Shown: positions 25,320 to 33,453, numbered from the stretch's first letter. The stretch is DNA of 64,000 bases from Tolypothrix tenuis PCC 7101 (GCF_002368295.1 NZ_AP018248.1:3906767-3970766); one strand, 5' to 3'. Translations and numbers: made by a program. The notes: generated by a model not told the origin, from the letters alone.

Positions 25320-25344
25320 TTCTACCTTGACATTAATTTGGCAA

Positions 25345-26982
25345 TTATAGAGGACGCTTTTTATTTACTTGATTCTGTGCTTCACTACTTGCTTTTTCTT
25401 GTTTATCTATTAGTGGTAATTTAAACAGAACTCCGGCATAAAACCAGTAATAAACAGCAACCGGATCGACATCTAAAGGATAATAGTAAGTGTTGTAACT
25501 AATAAATAAGACAAATACCCACAAAGCAGCAGCATGACTGCGTAAATTCCGGTTTTTGATGGAACGATATGTTTTAAAGGCTGATGTTGTAAGGGCGGTG
25601 ACTAAACCTAAAAACCCCAACACTCCAACAATTCCTACTTCATACATTACTTTAGGATAGTAAGTTTCTATGAGTTTGGTAGAACCCATAGAACGAGCAG
25701 AATTAGTAGCCCTTCCCAAGCCATTTCCTAAAGGGCCAACATTTTTCAAGTTGTCTTCAAATTGCTGAATAATAAAATCTTGGGGTGGTGAAGCTTCCCA
25801 ACGGCTGGTAAAACTCTCGGTTCTTTCTTGAACTACAGCCGGGTTAGTAACCATTGCAATCCCCAGAATTACAGCTAATCCTATACCAATGGGAATAAAG
25901 CGTTTGAGGTTGGCAATTTGACCAGTTAAAAATAGCAAAGCCACAAAACAAGTTGGGACTAAAGCTAAGGCAATTCTCTGCCCAGAAATCACCGCATTAA
26001 TAAAGACTGATGCTAAGGAACCTAACCCAATTAATCGCCAAAAGATAGAAGGATCTGTGAAGCCAGTAGCAAAGGTAAAAAAGGTACTAGATATTAAAAA
26101 CCATGCCCATTGCCAAGGGGCAACAAAGGTTCCAGGTAAACGAATAACTCCTTCTTCTGGACTATATAATAATGAGCCGCCAAAGTAACATCGAGCCTCT
26201 AACGTCGCTCTAAATAAGGAATCACCTTCAAAACCTCTGGTACCTTGGCAGACACCAGTTAGTAATAATAAATATTGAATAACTCCCAATACACAACAGA
26301 TAAGTGTGAGGACAACTTGTAAGCGTGATAATAATAGAAAATCTTTTTTATTACGAATAAAATAGTAAGCGCAAGTAATTAGGGGTACATAACCTAAAAA
26401 TACTTTTAATCCTAAAATTCCCAGACCTATAGGAAATTCTTGTGGTGCTTTTTGCAGCGGCCCTACAGCGGGTGGATTGAACTGTTGTCCAGCATTCACA
26501 AAAACCAAAGTTAATAAACACAAGCCCAATAAAATCAACAGGGGTGTTTTAATTGCTTTGGGAATAATGAAGGGTAATCCTTGCTTACGAGAACTTTGCC
26601 AAACTCCTATTAAAGCAGGAACATAGAAAGCGTCTTTAGCCAATTGCAGTACAGGACTATTGCCCAGGTAGTAAGTGATAGTACCGCCAAAGGGGATGTA
26701 AATGATAAAGGCAAGCAGGGCTTGACGAGGATATTTATAAGATAAAGCTAGAATAATAATTCCTAAAACACCAGGAACTGCTACCTTAATTCCACCAACG
26801 AAAAATAGCAGGATACCAAAAAAGACACCGCTAAAAGAGGCGGCGGTTAGTAAACTAGTGAACTCTTTTTTTGCGATGTTAGCTTGGCGCTTTTGGGCTA
26901 ACTGTTCTTTCAGACTCAGCTGAGGTTTTTCTGATTGCGATCGCTTTTTTGATTTGGAGGATTTTTTCTTGGGTTTCGCCAT
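25345..26982 (-). CDS. hpsL: O-antigen-ligase/polymerase-like membrane protein, HpsL-like
   Basis: 545 residues. A lysine/serine-rich cytosolic N-terminus (KPKKKSSKSKKRSQSEK) is followed by about 12 membrane helices, starting near 47 (LTAASFSGVFFGILLFFVGG). A large loop with NLKNVGPLGNGLGRATNSAR near 415-430 is where ligases of the WaaL/Wzy group carry their external catalytic loop. Predicted role: polymerisation or ligation of the hormogonium polysaccharide repeat at the inner membrane. It is first gene of the five-gene block on this strand, 59 bp after glmM, with a hairpin in the gap. Confidence 0.75.
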   Translation of the reverse strand: MAKPKKKSSKSKKRSQSEKPQLSLKEQLAQKRQANIAKKEFTSLLTAASFSGVFFGILLFFVGGIKVAVPGVLGIIILALSYKYPRQALLAFIIYIPFGGTITYYLGNSPVLQLAKDAFYVPALIGVWQSSRKQGLPFIIPKAIKTPLLILLGLCLLTLVFVNAGQQFNPPAVGPLQKAPQEFPIGLGILGLKVFLGYVPLITCAYYFIRNKKDFLLLSRLQVVLTLICCVLGVIQYLLLLTGVCQGTRGFEGDSLFRATLEARCYFGGSLLYSPEEGVIRLPGTFVAPWQWAWFLISSTFFTFATGFTDPSIFWRLIGLGSLASVFINAVISGQRIALALVPTCFVALLFLTGQIANLKRFIPIGIGLAVILGIAMVTNPAVVQERTESFTSRWEASPPQDFIIQQFEDNLKNVGPLGNGLGRATNSARSMGSTKLIETYYPKVMYEVGIVGVLGFLGLVTALTTSAFKTYRSIKNRNLRSHAAALWVFVLFISYNTYYYPLDVDPVAVYYWFYAGVLFKLPLIDKQEKASSEAQNQVNKKRPL

Positions 26983-26996
26983 GAGTTTCAGTTCTG

Positions 26997-27030
26997 AGTG
27001 CTGAGTTGTGAGTCTATGTAACTCAGCACT
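26997..27030 (-). terminator. Hairpin between glmM and hpsL
   Basis: Perfect 11-bp arms (AGTGCTGAGTT/AACTCAGCACT) around a 12-base loop, starting 11 bases after the glmM stop and ending 15 bases before the hpsL start. No U-tract follows, so it may rather be a dispersed repeat or a processing site. Confidence 0.4.
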
Positions 27031-27040
27031 TCAGCACTGG

Positions 27041-28498
27041 TTATCCTAGATGTTGCTGGACTTGTGATACCAATTCATTTGTCCAATGGTTAGTCAGTTC
27101 TGCATTGGCCGCTTCCACCATAACCCTGATAACTGGTTCTGTGCCAGAAACACGGACTAAAATTCTGCCAGCATCACCCATTGCTGCTTCGGCTTGGGCG
27201 ATCGCTTTTTGTAGGGGTTCGCAATCTTTCCATGCTAAACGGCGATCGCGGTCTAGGACTCGCACATTCCGCAATATTTGGGGGTAGGTTTGGAAGCTTT
27301 GGTCTACCATGTCATGTAGGGAAATGCCAGCTTCTTTAATTAATGCTGCTATATGTAAGGCTGTTAATAAGCCATCACCAGTAATGCCATAATGACGACA
27401 CAAAATATGACCAGATTGTTCGCCGCCTAGCATTCCGCCATGACGCAGCATTTCGGCTTGTACATACTGATCGCCGACGGCGGTGCGAATTAATTGACCA
27501 CCAATTTGTTGCCAAGCCTTTTCAAAGCCTAAATTGGCCATAACGGTAGAAACAATCAAATTCTCTGGTAATTGTTGCTTTTGCTGTAGATGGCGACCCC
27601 AAAGGTAAAGAATGTAATCGCCATTGACTTGTCTACCTTTACTATCTACAGCCAAAACGCGATCGGCATCACCATCGAAAGCAAAGCCGACATCCGCATT
27701 GTGTTCTTGAACAGCCGCTTGCAAAAATTCTAGGTGAGTAGAACCACAGTTAACGTTAATGCGATCGCCATCTGCTTGGTTATGCAAGCAAATTACCTCT
27801 GCCCCCATTTCTGTAAATACCGCCGGGGCTAACCCAACTGCTGCACCCCAAGCTAAATCTAAAACTATCTTCATCCCTTGCAGATTCACCACACTCTGTA
27901 AGGGTTGTTTTAAAGCCTCGCTATAATCCCCAATTAACTCTTTACGTGAATAATGCCGTCCGCAATGACTGACATTCGCCACAGCTGACATATTACCCCG
28001 CAGTCCCGCCTCAATTTCGGCTTGCAATGCTAGGGGTAACTTTGCACCATTTCCACCAAAAACTTTAATTCCATTATCCTCTGGGGGATTATGACTGGCA
28101 GAAATCATTACACCACCAATGGCATCACTCACACTGGTAAGATAAGCAACGCAGGGAGTAGGGCATAATCCCAAATGCCAAACTTCTACACCTGCTGCAG
28201 TTAACCCAGCACTCAAAGCCATTGCCAACATATCGCTGGAGTTTCGAGAATCCTGTCCCAGAATAACTGGCCCTGGATTAGCAGCATGACTACGCAACAC
28301 AATTCCCGCCCAAAAGCCTACCTGCAATGCTAAAGGCGCATTCAGTAAGTCTCCAACTTTGCCACGAATCCCATCTGTACCAAATAAAGGATTTTTGGGC
28401 AGTACTATTAAATTACGCTCAGAATTGCTTTCAATATTCTCAGCCGCAGTCAAACCTTTTTGAATGCCGCCTTGAGTCCGAGTTATAGATGAAACCAT
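27041..28498 (-). CDS. glmM: Phosphoglucosamine mutase
   Basis: About 485 residues. It converts glucosamine-6-phosphate to glucosamine-1-phosphate on the way to UDP-GlcNAc for peptidoglycan and lipopolysaccharide. All four phosphohexomutase loops are seen: the phosphoserine in GVMISASHNPPEDNGIKVFG, Mg-binding FAFDGDADRVLAV, sugar-specificity loop GGEQSGHILC, and phosphate-binding RVSGTEPVIRVMVEA. GTDGIRGKVG marks the N-terminus. The ATG at 28498 with GGAG 11 bases upstream is preferred to an upstream GTG (28519). Its position directly before the hps block suggests coupling of amino-sugar supply to polysaccharide synthesis, though this may be coincidence. Confidence 0.95.
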   Translation of the reverse strand: MVSSITRTQGGIQKGLTAAENIESNSERNLIVLPKNPLFGTDGIRGKVGDLLNAPLALQVGFWAGIVLRSHAANPGPVILGQDSRNSSDMLAMALSAGLTAAGVEVWHLGLCPTPCVAYLTSVSDAIGGVMISASHNPPEDNGIKVFGGNGAKLPLALQAEIEAGLRGNMSAVANVSHCGRHYSRKELIGDYSEALKQPLQSVVNLQGMKIVLDLAWGAAVGLAPAVFTEMGAEVICLHNQADGDRINVNCGSTHLEFLQAAVQEHNADVGFAFDGDADRVLAVDSKGRQVNGDYILYLWGRHLQQKQQLPENLIVSTVMANLGFEKAWQQIGGQLIRTAVGDQYVQAEMLRHGGMLGGEQSGHILCRHYGITGDGLLTALHIAALIKEAGISLHDMVDQSFQTYPQILRNVRVLDRDRRLAWKDCEPLQKAIAQAEAAMGDAGRILVRVSGTEPVIRVMVEAANAELTNHWTNELVSQVQQHLG

Positions 28499-28564
28499 AA
28501 TTTTAAAAACTCCACACACTCACACAGGAGAATAACACTTTACACTTTGTTAAACAATTTTGGG

Positions 28565-28709
28565 GAATGGGGCATTGGGCATTGGGCATTGGGCATGGGT
28601 GATTGGTAATGGGTAATTGGTAATGGGTAATTGGTAATGGGTGTTTGTTATTTTCCCCCCCTGCTCCCTGCTCCCTGCCCCCCTGCTTTTTCCCAATCCC
28701 CAGCCCCCA
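28565..28709. repeat. Heptamer tract and C-rich block, left copy flanking ho1
   Basis: GGGCATT units pass into GGTAATGGGTAATT units (28603-28640), then TGTTTGTTATTTTCCCCCC and CTGCTCCCTGCTCCCTG. The same compound string is repeated in direct orientation at 30145-30293. Confidence 0.75.
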
Positions 28710-29225
28710 CTATATACTTCTTTCTTTGAGAGACAATTGATTTTAAACAGACTGTTATTCAGTAAAAATACTTATGAATATTCATAGCTAATTATAAAGA
28801 TTTCCTAAGCGATTCATTGCCTGAAATTGATAATTAGTGTCTGCAAGCATCACTAGTGTTGATGATCGGCTTGGTTGTCAACTTAATTATTATCGCTAAG
28901 TATTAACACGTTAAACTAATGTATACTGTAAAGATATGGTAAAGAATGCTATTAGTTAGTACTCATCCCTCAATAAGACTATTTTTGCCTAAAAAAGCCG
29001 ATTAAAGCCTAAATGAGACAATGCAAGCTCTACATTAAAAAGTGGGAACAAAAGTTGACTACAGCTGAGTCTGTTAACTAGGCAAAAAGTAAAACTTCTG
29101 CTTGCTTAAGAATTTTTAATATAAATTCTCATCAAATGGTTCTAATGTAACGTTTTAATGGCCTTTTTTAGCCAGTCATAAATAGACACTCCGGTAGTTG
29201 ACCTTTTAAAGTAGAGAAATTTAGC
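28710..29225. other. Long leader region of the heme oxygenase gene
   Basis: About 500 bp without a reading frame. TATACT at 28922-28927 is a good -10 hexamer, and TTAACACGTTAA just upstream is a 12-bp palindrome (arms TTAAC/GTTAA). If transcription starts near 28935, the 5' leader would be about 290 nt. No known riboswitch was recognised. Confidence 0.35.
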
Positions 29226-29942
29226 ATGAGTAGCAATTTAGCAAGCAAATTGCGTGTAGGCACTAAAAAAGCCCATACGATGGCAGAAAACGTAGGTTTT
29301 GTCAAGTGCTTTTTAAAAGGGGTGGTAGAAAAAAGCTCGTATCGCAAGCTAGTTGGCAATTTCTACTTCGTCTACTCAGCGATGGAAGAGGAGATGGAAA
29401 AACATCGCGACCACCCAATTGTTAGCAAAATTTATTTTACCGAACTCAACCGCAAGCATACCTTAGAACAAGACTTAAGTTTTTACTACGGTAGTAATTG
29501 GCGCGAGCAAGTACAACTATCTCCAGCAGGAGAAGCTTATGTAAAGCGCATCCGCGAAGTATCTGCAAACGCACCAGAGTTGTTAATTGCCCATTCTTAC
29601 ACCCGTTACCTGGGCGACTTATCTGGCGGTCAAATTCTCAAAGGTATTGCCCAAACAGCCATGAATCTGAATGATGGCCAAGGTACCGCCTTCTACGAAT
29701 TTGCAGACATTACCGATGAAAAGGGATTCAAAGCTAAATATCGTCAAGCTTTGGATGAGATGCCCATTGATGAAGCTACAGCCGATCGCATTGTTGACGA
29801 AGCTAACGCTGCTTTTGGCATAAACATGAAAATGTTCAATGAACTAGAAGGCAATTTAATCAAAGCCATCGGCATCATGTTGTACAACACCCTCACCCGC
29901 AAGCGTACACGTGGCAGCACCGAACTCGCTACCGCCGAATAA
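29226..29942 (+). CDS. ho1: Heme oxygenase
   Basis: 238 residues, the usual cyanobacterial HO-1 size. It opens heme to biliverdin IX-alpha, CO and iron with ferredoxin as donor, feeding phycocyanobilin synthesis. The proximal heme ligand is H17 (GTKKAHTMAENV). The distal-helix glycines are in RYLGDLSGGQILKG, and FYFVYSAMEEEMEKH is conserved. It is soluble. The gene stands alone between two copies of a direct repeat. Confidence 0.96.
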   Translation: MSSNLASKLRVGTKKAHTMAENVGFVKCFLKGVVEKSSYRKLVGNFYFVYSAMEEEMEKHRDHPIVSKIYFTELNRKHTLEQDLSFYYGSNWREQVQLSPAGEAYVKRIREVSANAPELLIAHSYTRYLGDLSGGQILKGIAQTAMNLNDGQGTAFYEFADITDEKGFKAKYRQALDEMPIDEATADRIVDEANAAFGINMKMFNELEGNLIKAIGIMLYNTLTRKRTRGSTELATAE

Positions 29943-30144
29943 TACCAATTCAAAATTCAAAATTCAAAATTCAAAATAAAGAAAACTAAATTTTCTCAAA
30001 GTTTCTGAGTTTGAATCCGTTGCTGAATTTTGGAGAATTGGTATAAAAATTAAATCTTCCTAACCTTTAGGGGCAATTTCCCTGGGGTCACCTGATTAAA
30101 ATTAGGCGATCGCAGAGAAATTGCCCCTCTTGTCATTTGTCATT
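29943..30144. repeat. ATACCAATTCAAAATT repeat after ho1
   Basis: TACCAATT followed by several CAAAATT units, with GAATTTTGGAGAATTGGTA in inverse orientation about 90 bp later, making a loose hairpin near 29944-30045. The remainder to 30144 contains one HIP1 site and no gene. The same CAAAATT tract occurs at 48939. Confidence 0.55.
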
Positions 30145-30310
30145 GGGTAATTGGTAATGGGTAATGGGGAATGGGTAATGGGTAATGGGTAATTGGTAAT
30201 GGGTAATTGGTAATTGGTGTTTGTTATTTTCCCCCCTGCTCCCTGCTCCCTGCCCCCCTGCTTTTTTCCCAATCCCCAATCCCCAGTCCCCAGTCCCCAT
30301 TCCCCATTCC
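30145..30310. repeat. Heptamer tract and C-rich block, right copy flanking ho1
   Basis: GGTAATTGGTAATGG units followed by TGTTTGTTATTTTCCCCCC, CTGCTCCCTG repeats and CCCCAATCCCCAGT units. Direct repeat of 28565-28709, placed between ho1 and cobW. Confidence 0.75.
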
Positions 30311-30355
30311 CCCACAATCAGGGAAAATGCAAATGGGCAACATTCTAATTAAACA

Positions 30356-31396
30356 ATGGCTACAAAAATTCCTGTCACAGTAATCACAGGCTTCTTAGGT
30401 AGTGGTAAAACCAGCCTGATTCGCCACCTGCTACAAAATAACCAAGGACGCAGAATTGCGGTGTTAGTCAACGAATTTGGCGAACTGGGTATTGATGGCG
30501 AATTGTTGAAATCTTGTCAAGTTTGTCCCGAAGATGAAGATGGCGGGAGTAATATCTTTGAATTGACGAACGGTTGCTTATGCTGCACCGTGCAGGAAGA
30601 GTTTTATCCCACGATGCAGGAGTTATTAAAGCGCCGGGATAGCATCGATTGTATCGTCATCGAAACTTCTGGTTTAGCTTTACCAAAACCGTTAATTAAG
30701 GCTTTCCGTTGGCAGGAAATTCGTACTGGTGCAACGGTGGATGCAGTGATTACCGTCGTCGATTGTGCGGCGGTAGCAGCGGGGACATTTGCCAGCGATC
30801 CAGAGGCGATCGCAGCCCAACGGCAAGCAGATGATAGCCTAGAACATGAGACTCCCTTGCAAGAACTGTTTGAAGACCAGCTAGCTTGTGCAGACTTGGT
30901 AGTTTTGACGAAAACTGACTTAGTGGATGCTGAGACTAAAGCTAAGGTTGAGGAGTTAGTCAAACAAGAGTTACCCAGAGTAGTGAAGATTGTGGAAAGC
31001 GAAAACTCTCAACTCGACCCATCCATTTTACTGGGATACCAAGCTGCTGTTGAAGATAACCTAGATAGCCGTCCCAGCCATCACGACACCGAAGAAGACC
31101 ACGATCACGATGATGATATTACCTCAACTCACGTGATTTTAGACCAGGCATTTGACCCCGAAAAACTGCAAAAACAGCTAGAAAAACTGACAAACCAACA
31201 AGAAATTTACCGCATTAAAGGTTTTGTGGTTGTGCCAAACAAACCCATGCGCTTAGTTATGCAAGGCGTAGGGAACCGATTTGATAAATTTTACGATCGC
31301 CCTTGGCTACCAGAAGAGGCTAGGCAAACCCGCTTAGTGTTTATCGGTCGTAATTTACAAGCTGCGGAGATCGAATCGCAACTTGTAGCATTTTGA
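30356..31396 (+). CDS. cobW: CobW-family GTP-dependent metallochaperone
   Basis: 346 residues of the G3E family. P-loop GFLGSGKTS (12-20), the metal-binding CxCC motif in NGCLCCTVQEEF, the Glu/Ser in ETSGLALPKPL and the base-recognition LTKTDLV. A histidine/acid-rich linker (HHDTEEDHDHDDD, about 240-253) precedes the CobW C-terminal domain (RIKGFVVVPNKPMRLVMQGV). The family loads Co, Zn or related metal into client enzymes. In cyanobacteria this branch is usually annotated for cobaltochelatase and cobalamin synthesis, though no cob genes are nearby to confirm the metal. Confidence 0.88.
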   Translation: MATKIPVTVITGFLGSGKTSLIRHLLQNNQGRRIAVLVNEFGELGIDGELLKSCQVCPEDEDGGSNIFELTNGCLCCTVQEEFYPTMQELLKRRDSIDCIVIETSGLALPKPLIKAFRWQEIRTGATVDAVITVVDCAAVAAGTFASDPEAIAAQRQADDSLEHETPLQELFEDQLACADLVVLTKTDLVDAETKAKVEELVKQELPRVVKIVESENSQLDPSILLGYQAAVEDNLDSRPSHHDTEEDHDHDDDITSTHVILDQAFDPEKLQKQLEKLTNQQEIYRIKGFVVVPNKPMRLVMQGVGNRFDKFYDRPWLPEEARQTRLVFIGRNLQAAEIESQLVAF

Positions 31397-31649
31397 TGTT
31401 GTAAAAGAAAAAACTTGACTTTTTAGACCAAATTGTATGTCTGGATACTATTTGTTGACAAAAGTCAAGGTAGATTTAACCAGTGCAAAGGAGTGTCAAG
31501 GGTGCATTTACTAAATATTTAGCCTTTTTCCCAGAATTGTAACGAGAATTCAATAAATCAATGCGCTCGCCTGCCGAGTATACATGAACGCCAAACCGAC
31601 AAGTGCGATGTCTACGACGGGCTACGCCTACGCATTAGTTTTATCACAT
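31397..31649. other. Spacer between cobW and the precursor peptide array
   Basis: Holds a CTACGACGGGCTACGCCTAC interspersed repeat near 31610. A 71-codon frame beginning at 31584 overlaps this repeat and the terminator of the peptide array and is rejected as a gene. Confidence 0.45.
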
Positions 31650-31690
31650 AAAAAATCTACCTCTGTTTTGTTAATCACAACAAGAGGTAG
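31650..31690 (-). terminator. Rho-independent terminator of the precursor peptide array
   Basis: On the minus strand CTACCTCT pairs with AGAGGTAG, then ATTTTTTATG. It lies 77-117 bases after the last peptide stop codon, supporting one transcript ending here. Confidence 0.65.
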
Positions 31691-31766
31691 GTTTGTGTGG
31701 AGAGGATACAGAATAAATAAGTTATCAGAAAGTAATTCAGTTACCTATCAAAGCATCTTGGTAGCA

Positions 31767-32015
31767 TCAATGATTAACATTTCCCGCGAAAGATATTGAT
31801 GGTATCTCTAGAGTAATCGAAGGAAAACTAGGGAAGCTAGGAAAACTAGGAAATGTTGGTTGAGGATTTGTTGGATTCGCTACAAAGCCAGGATCGGGAT
31901 TGCTATCGTAAGTTTTTTCTTCAGTACTAACTGTTGCTATTCCACCAGCAACGTTATCTAATTCAGCTTCAGAAAGTTCAATAGTAATAATATTTGTGAT
32001 TTTTGCAGACATCAT
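31767..32015 (-). CDS. Double-glycine-leader precursor peptide, divergent member
   Basis: 82 residues. The leader (TNIITIELSEAELDNVAGG, ending near residue 25) matches those of its four upstream neighbours and has the GG cleavage signature. The core differs: acidic at first (VSTEEKTYDSNPDPG), then Pro/Phe-rich with PSFPSFPSFPSI, a PSF triplet repeated in tandem. An AGGAGA ribosome site precedes tandem ATGs. It is probably exported by a peptidase-containing ABC transporter not in this window. I associate this leader type with the cyanobacterial CTB-type bacteriocin family; activity is unproven. Confidence 0.8.
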   Translation of the reverse strand: MMSAKITNIITIELSEAELDNVAGGIATVSTEEKTYDSNPDPGFVANPTNPQPTFPSFPSFPSFPSITLEIPSISFAGNVNH

Positions 32016-32072
32016 TTTCTCCTGATAATTTAATGAGTTAATGTGTAATTTCCAATTTGAGGTAGACGCAAA

Positions 32073-32115
32073 AACCTGGTATTGATGAAATATTGAAGTG
32101 CGATGACACCAGGTT
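32073..32115 (-). terminator. Intercistronic hairpin 1 of the peptide array
   Basis: AACCTGGT and ACCAGGTT arms, 27-base loop, between the divergent member and the next peptide gene. Equivalent hairpins lie at 32787 and 33151. Without U-tracts, they are more likely processing or stability elements than terminators. Confidence 0.4.
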
Positions 32116-32129
32116 GTTAATTTTATAAA

Positions 32130-32387
32130 TTAGTTACCAACAGTTAGTATTTGACCAGAATTGCTGATAATTTCTTGAGCATTAACTAAGGTAGTAGTAC
32201 CAGCGCCACCGGGGCCTGCAATTGTTTGTTGACCTACTGCGAGATTTTTTTGTTGGAAGCTAGCACCAGTAAATAGTCCTAGATTTTGACCACCGCTGAG
32301 AATAAATTCACCAACACCGCCAGCAACGTTATCTAATTCATCTTCAGAAAGTTCAATAGCAGCGATGTTTTTGATTTCGTTAGACAT
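32130..32387 (-). CDS. CTB-type bacteriocin-like precursor peptide, copy 1
   Basis: 85 residues. Leader NIAAIELSEDELDNVAGG ends at the GG about residue 24. The core is VGEFILSGGQNLGLFTGASF, continuing QQKNLAVGQQTIAGPGGAGT and ending QEIISNSGQILTVGN. It has no cysteine, so no disulfide or lanthionine chemistry is expected. It is rich in Gly, Gln and Thr. A strong ribosome site (AAGGAGTAAAATC) precedes ATG. It differs from copy 2 at a single residue (I/V in EFILSG). Confidence 0.85.
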   Translation of the reverse strand: MSNEIKNIAAIELSEDELDNVAGGVGEFILSGGQNLGLFTGASFQQKNLAVGQQTIAGPGGAGTTTLVNAQEIISNSGQILTVGN

Positions 32388-32467
32388 GATTTTACTCCTT
32401 GCAATTTAATCAGTTAATGTGTAATTTCAAATTAGATGTGGAAGAAAGAACCTGGTATTGATGAGAA

Positions 32468-32725
32468 TTAGTTACCAACAGTTAGTATTTGACCAGAATT
32501 GCTGATAATTTCTTGAGCGTTAACTAAGGTGGTTGTACCAGCACCACCGGGGCCTGCAATTGTTTGTTGACCTACTGCGAGATTTTTTTGTTGGAAGCTA
32601 GCACCAGTAAATAGTCCTAGATTTTGACCACCACTGAGAACAAATTCGCCAACACCACCAGCAACGTTATCTAATTCATCTTCAGAAAGTTCAATAGCAG
32701 CAATGTTTTTGATTTCGTTAGACAT
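32468..32725 (-). CDS. CTB-type bacteriocin-like precursor peptide, copy 2
   Basis: 85 residues, differing from copy 1 only by EFVLSG, and ending in the same QILTVGN tail. Same leader, ribosome site and spacing. Cysteine-free core. The interval to copy 1 is 26 bp shorter than the others because the right arm of the shared hairpin is missing there. Confidence 0.85.
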   Translation of the reverse strand: MSNEIKNIAAIELSEDELDNVAGGVGEFVLSGGQNLGLFTGASFQQKNLAVGQQTIAGPGGAGTTTLVNAQEIISNSGQILTVGN

Positions 32726-32786
32726 GATTTTACTCCTTGTAATTTAATCAGTTAATGTGTAATTTCAAATCAGATGTGGAAGAGAT

Positions 32787-32817
32787 AACCTGGTATTGAT
32801 GAGATATTAACCAGGTT
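32787..32817 (-). terminator. Intercistronic hairpin 2 of the peptide array
   Basis: Perfect 8-bp arms AACCTGGT/ACCAGGTT around a 15-base loop between copies 2 and 3. Confidence 0.45.
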
Positions 32818-32831
32818 GTTAATGATGAGAA

Positions 32832-33089
32832 CTATTGACTAATAAACAAACCTTGACCAGAATTGCTGATAATTTCTTGAGCGTTAACTAAGGTGGTTGT
32901 ACCAGCGCCACCGGGGCCTGCAATTGTTTGTTGACCTACTGCGAGATTTTTTTGTTGGAAGCTAGCACCAGTAAATAGTCCTAGATTTTGACCACCGCTG
33001 AGAACAAATTCACCAACACCGCCAGCAACGTTATCTAATTCATCTTCAGAAAGTTCAATAGCAGCGATGTTTTTGATTTTGTGAGACAT
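32832..33089 (-). CDS. CTB-type bacteriocin-like precursor peptide, copy 3
   Basis: 85 residues. Leader begins MSHKIKNIAAIELSEDELDN. The core equals copy 2 up to SNSGQ but ends GLFISQ instead of ILTVGN, so the C-terminal six residues are a variable cassette. Same ribosome site. Confidence 0.85.
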   Translation of the reverse strand: MSHKIKNIAAIELSEDELDNVAGGVGEFVLSGGQNLGLFTGASFQQKNLAVGQQTIAGPGGAGTTTLVNAQEIISNSGQGLFISQ

Positions 33090-33150
33090 GATTTTACTCC
33101 TTGTAATTTAATCAGTTAATGTGTGATTTCAAATTAGATGTGGAAGAGAG

Positions 33151-33181
33151 AACCTGGTATTGATGAGATATTAACCAGGTT
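33151..33181 (-). terminator. Intercistronic hairpin 3 of the peptide array
   Basis: Perfect 8-bp arms AACCTGGT/ACCAGGTT around a 15-base loop between copies 3 and 4. Confidence 0.45.
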
Positions 33182-33195
33182 GTTAATGATGAGAA

Positions 33196-33453
33196 CTATT
33201 GACTAATAAACAAACCTTGACCAGAATTGCTGATAATTTCTTGAGCGTTAACTAAAGTGGTAGTACCAGCACCACCAGGGCCTGCAATTGTTTGTTGACC
33301 TACTGCGAGATTTTTTTGTTGGAAGCTAGCACCAGTAAATAGTCCTAGATTTTGACCACCGCTGAGAATAAATTCACCAGTACCACCAGCAACGTTATCT
33401 AATTCATCTTCAGAAAGTTCAACAGCAGCGATGTTTTTGATTTCGTTAGACAT
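33196..33453 (-). CDS. CTB-type bacteriocin-like precursor peptide, copy 4 (first in operon)
   Basis: 85 residues, first gene on the minus-strand transcript. Leader NIAAVELSEDELDNVAGG, then TGEFILSGG (Thr instead of Val after GG), and the GLFISQ tail shared with copy 3. Its ribosome site is AAGGAAG, slightly different from the AGGAG of the others. The promoter should lie just upstream, where TATAAC is seen on the minus strand near 33511-33517. Confidence 0.85.
   Translation of the reverse strand: MSNEIKNIAAVELSEDELDNVAGGTGEFILSGGQNLGLFTGASFQQKNLAVGQQTIAGPGGAGTTTLVNAQEIISNSGQGLFISQ

Noticed and set aside
30102..30317. GEWGMGTGDWGLG-type frames before cobW
   Set aside because: Translation of the GGGGATTGG/ATTACCC heptamer tracts, not genes.
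31584..31799. 71-codon plus-strand frame after cobW
   Set aside because: It runs through an interspersed repeat and the terminator of the opposite-strand peptide operon, then into that operon's last coding region.
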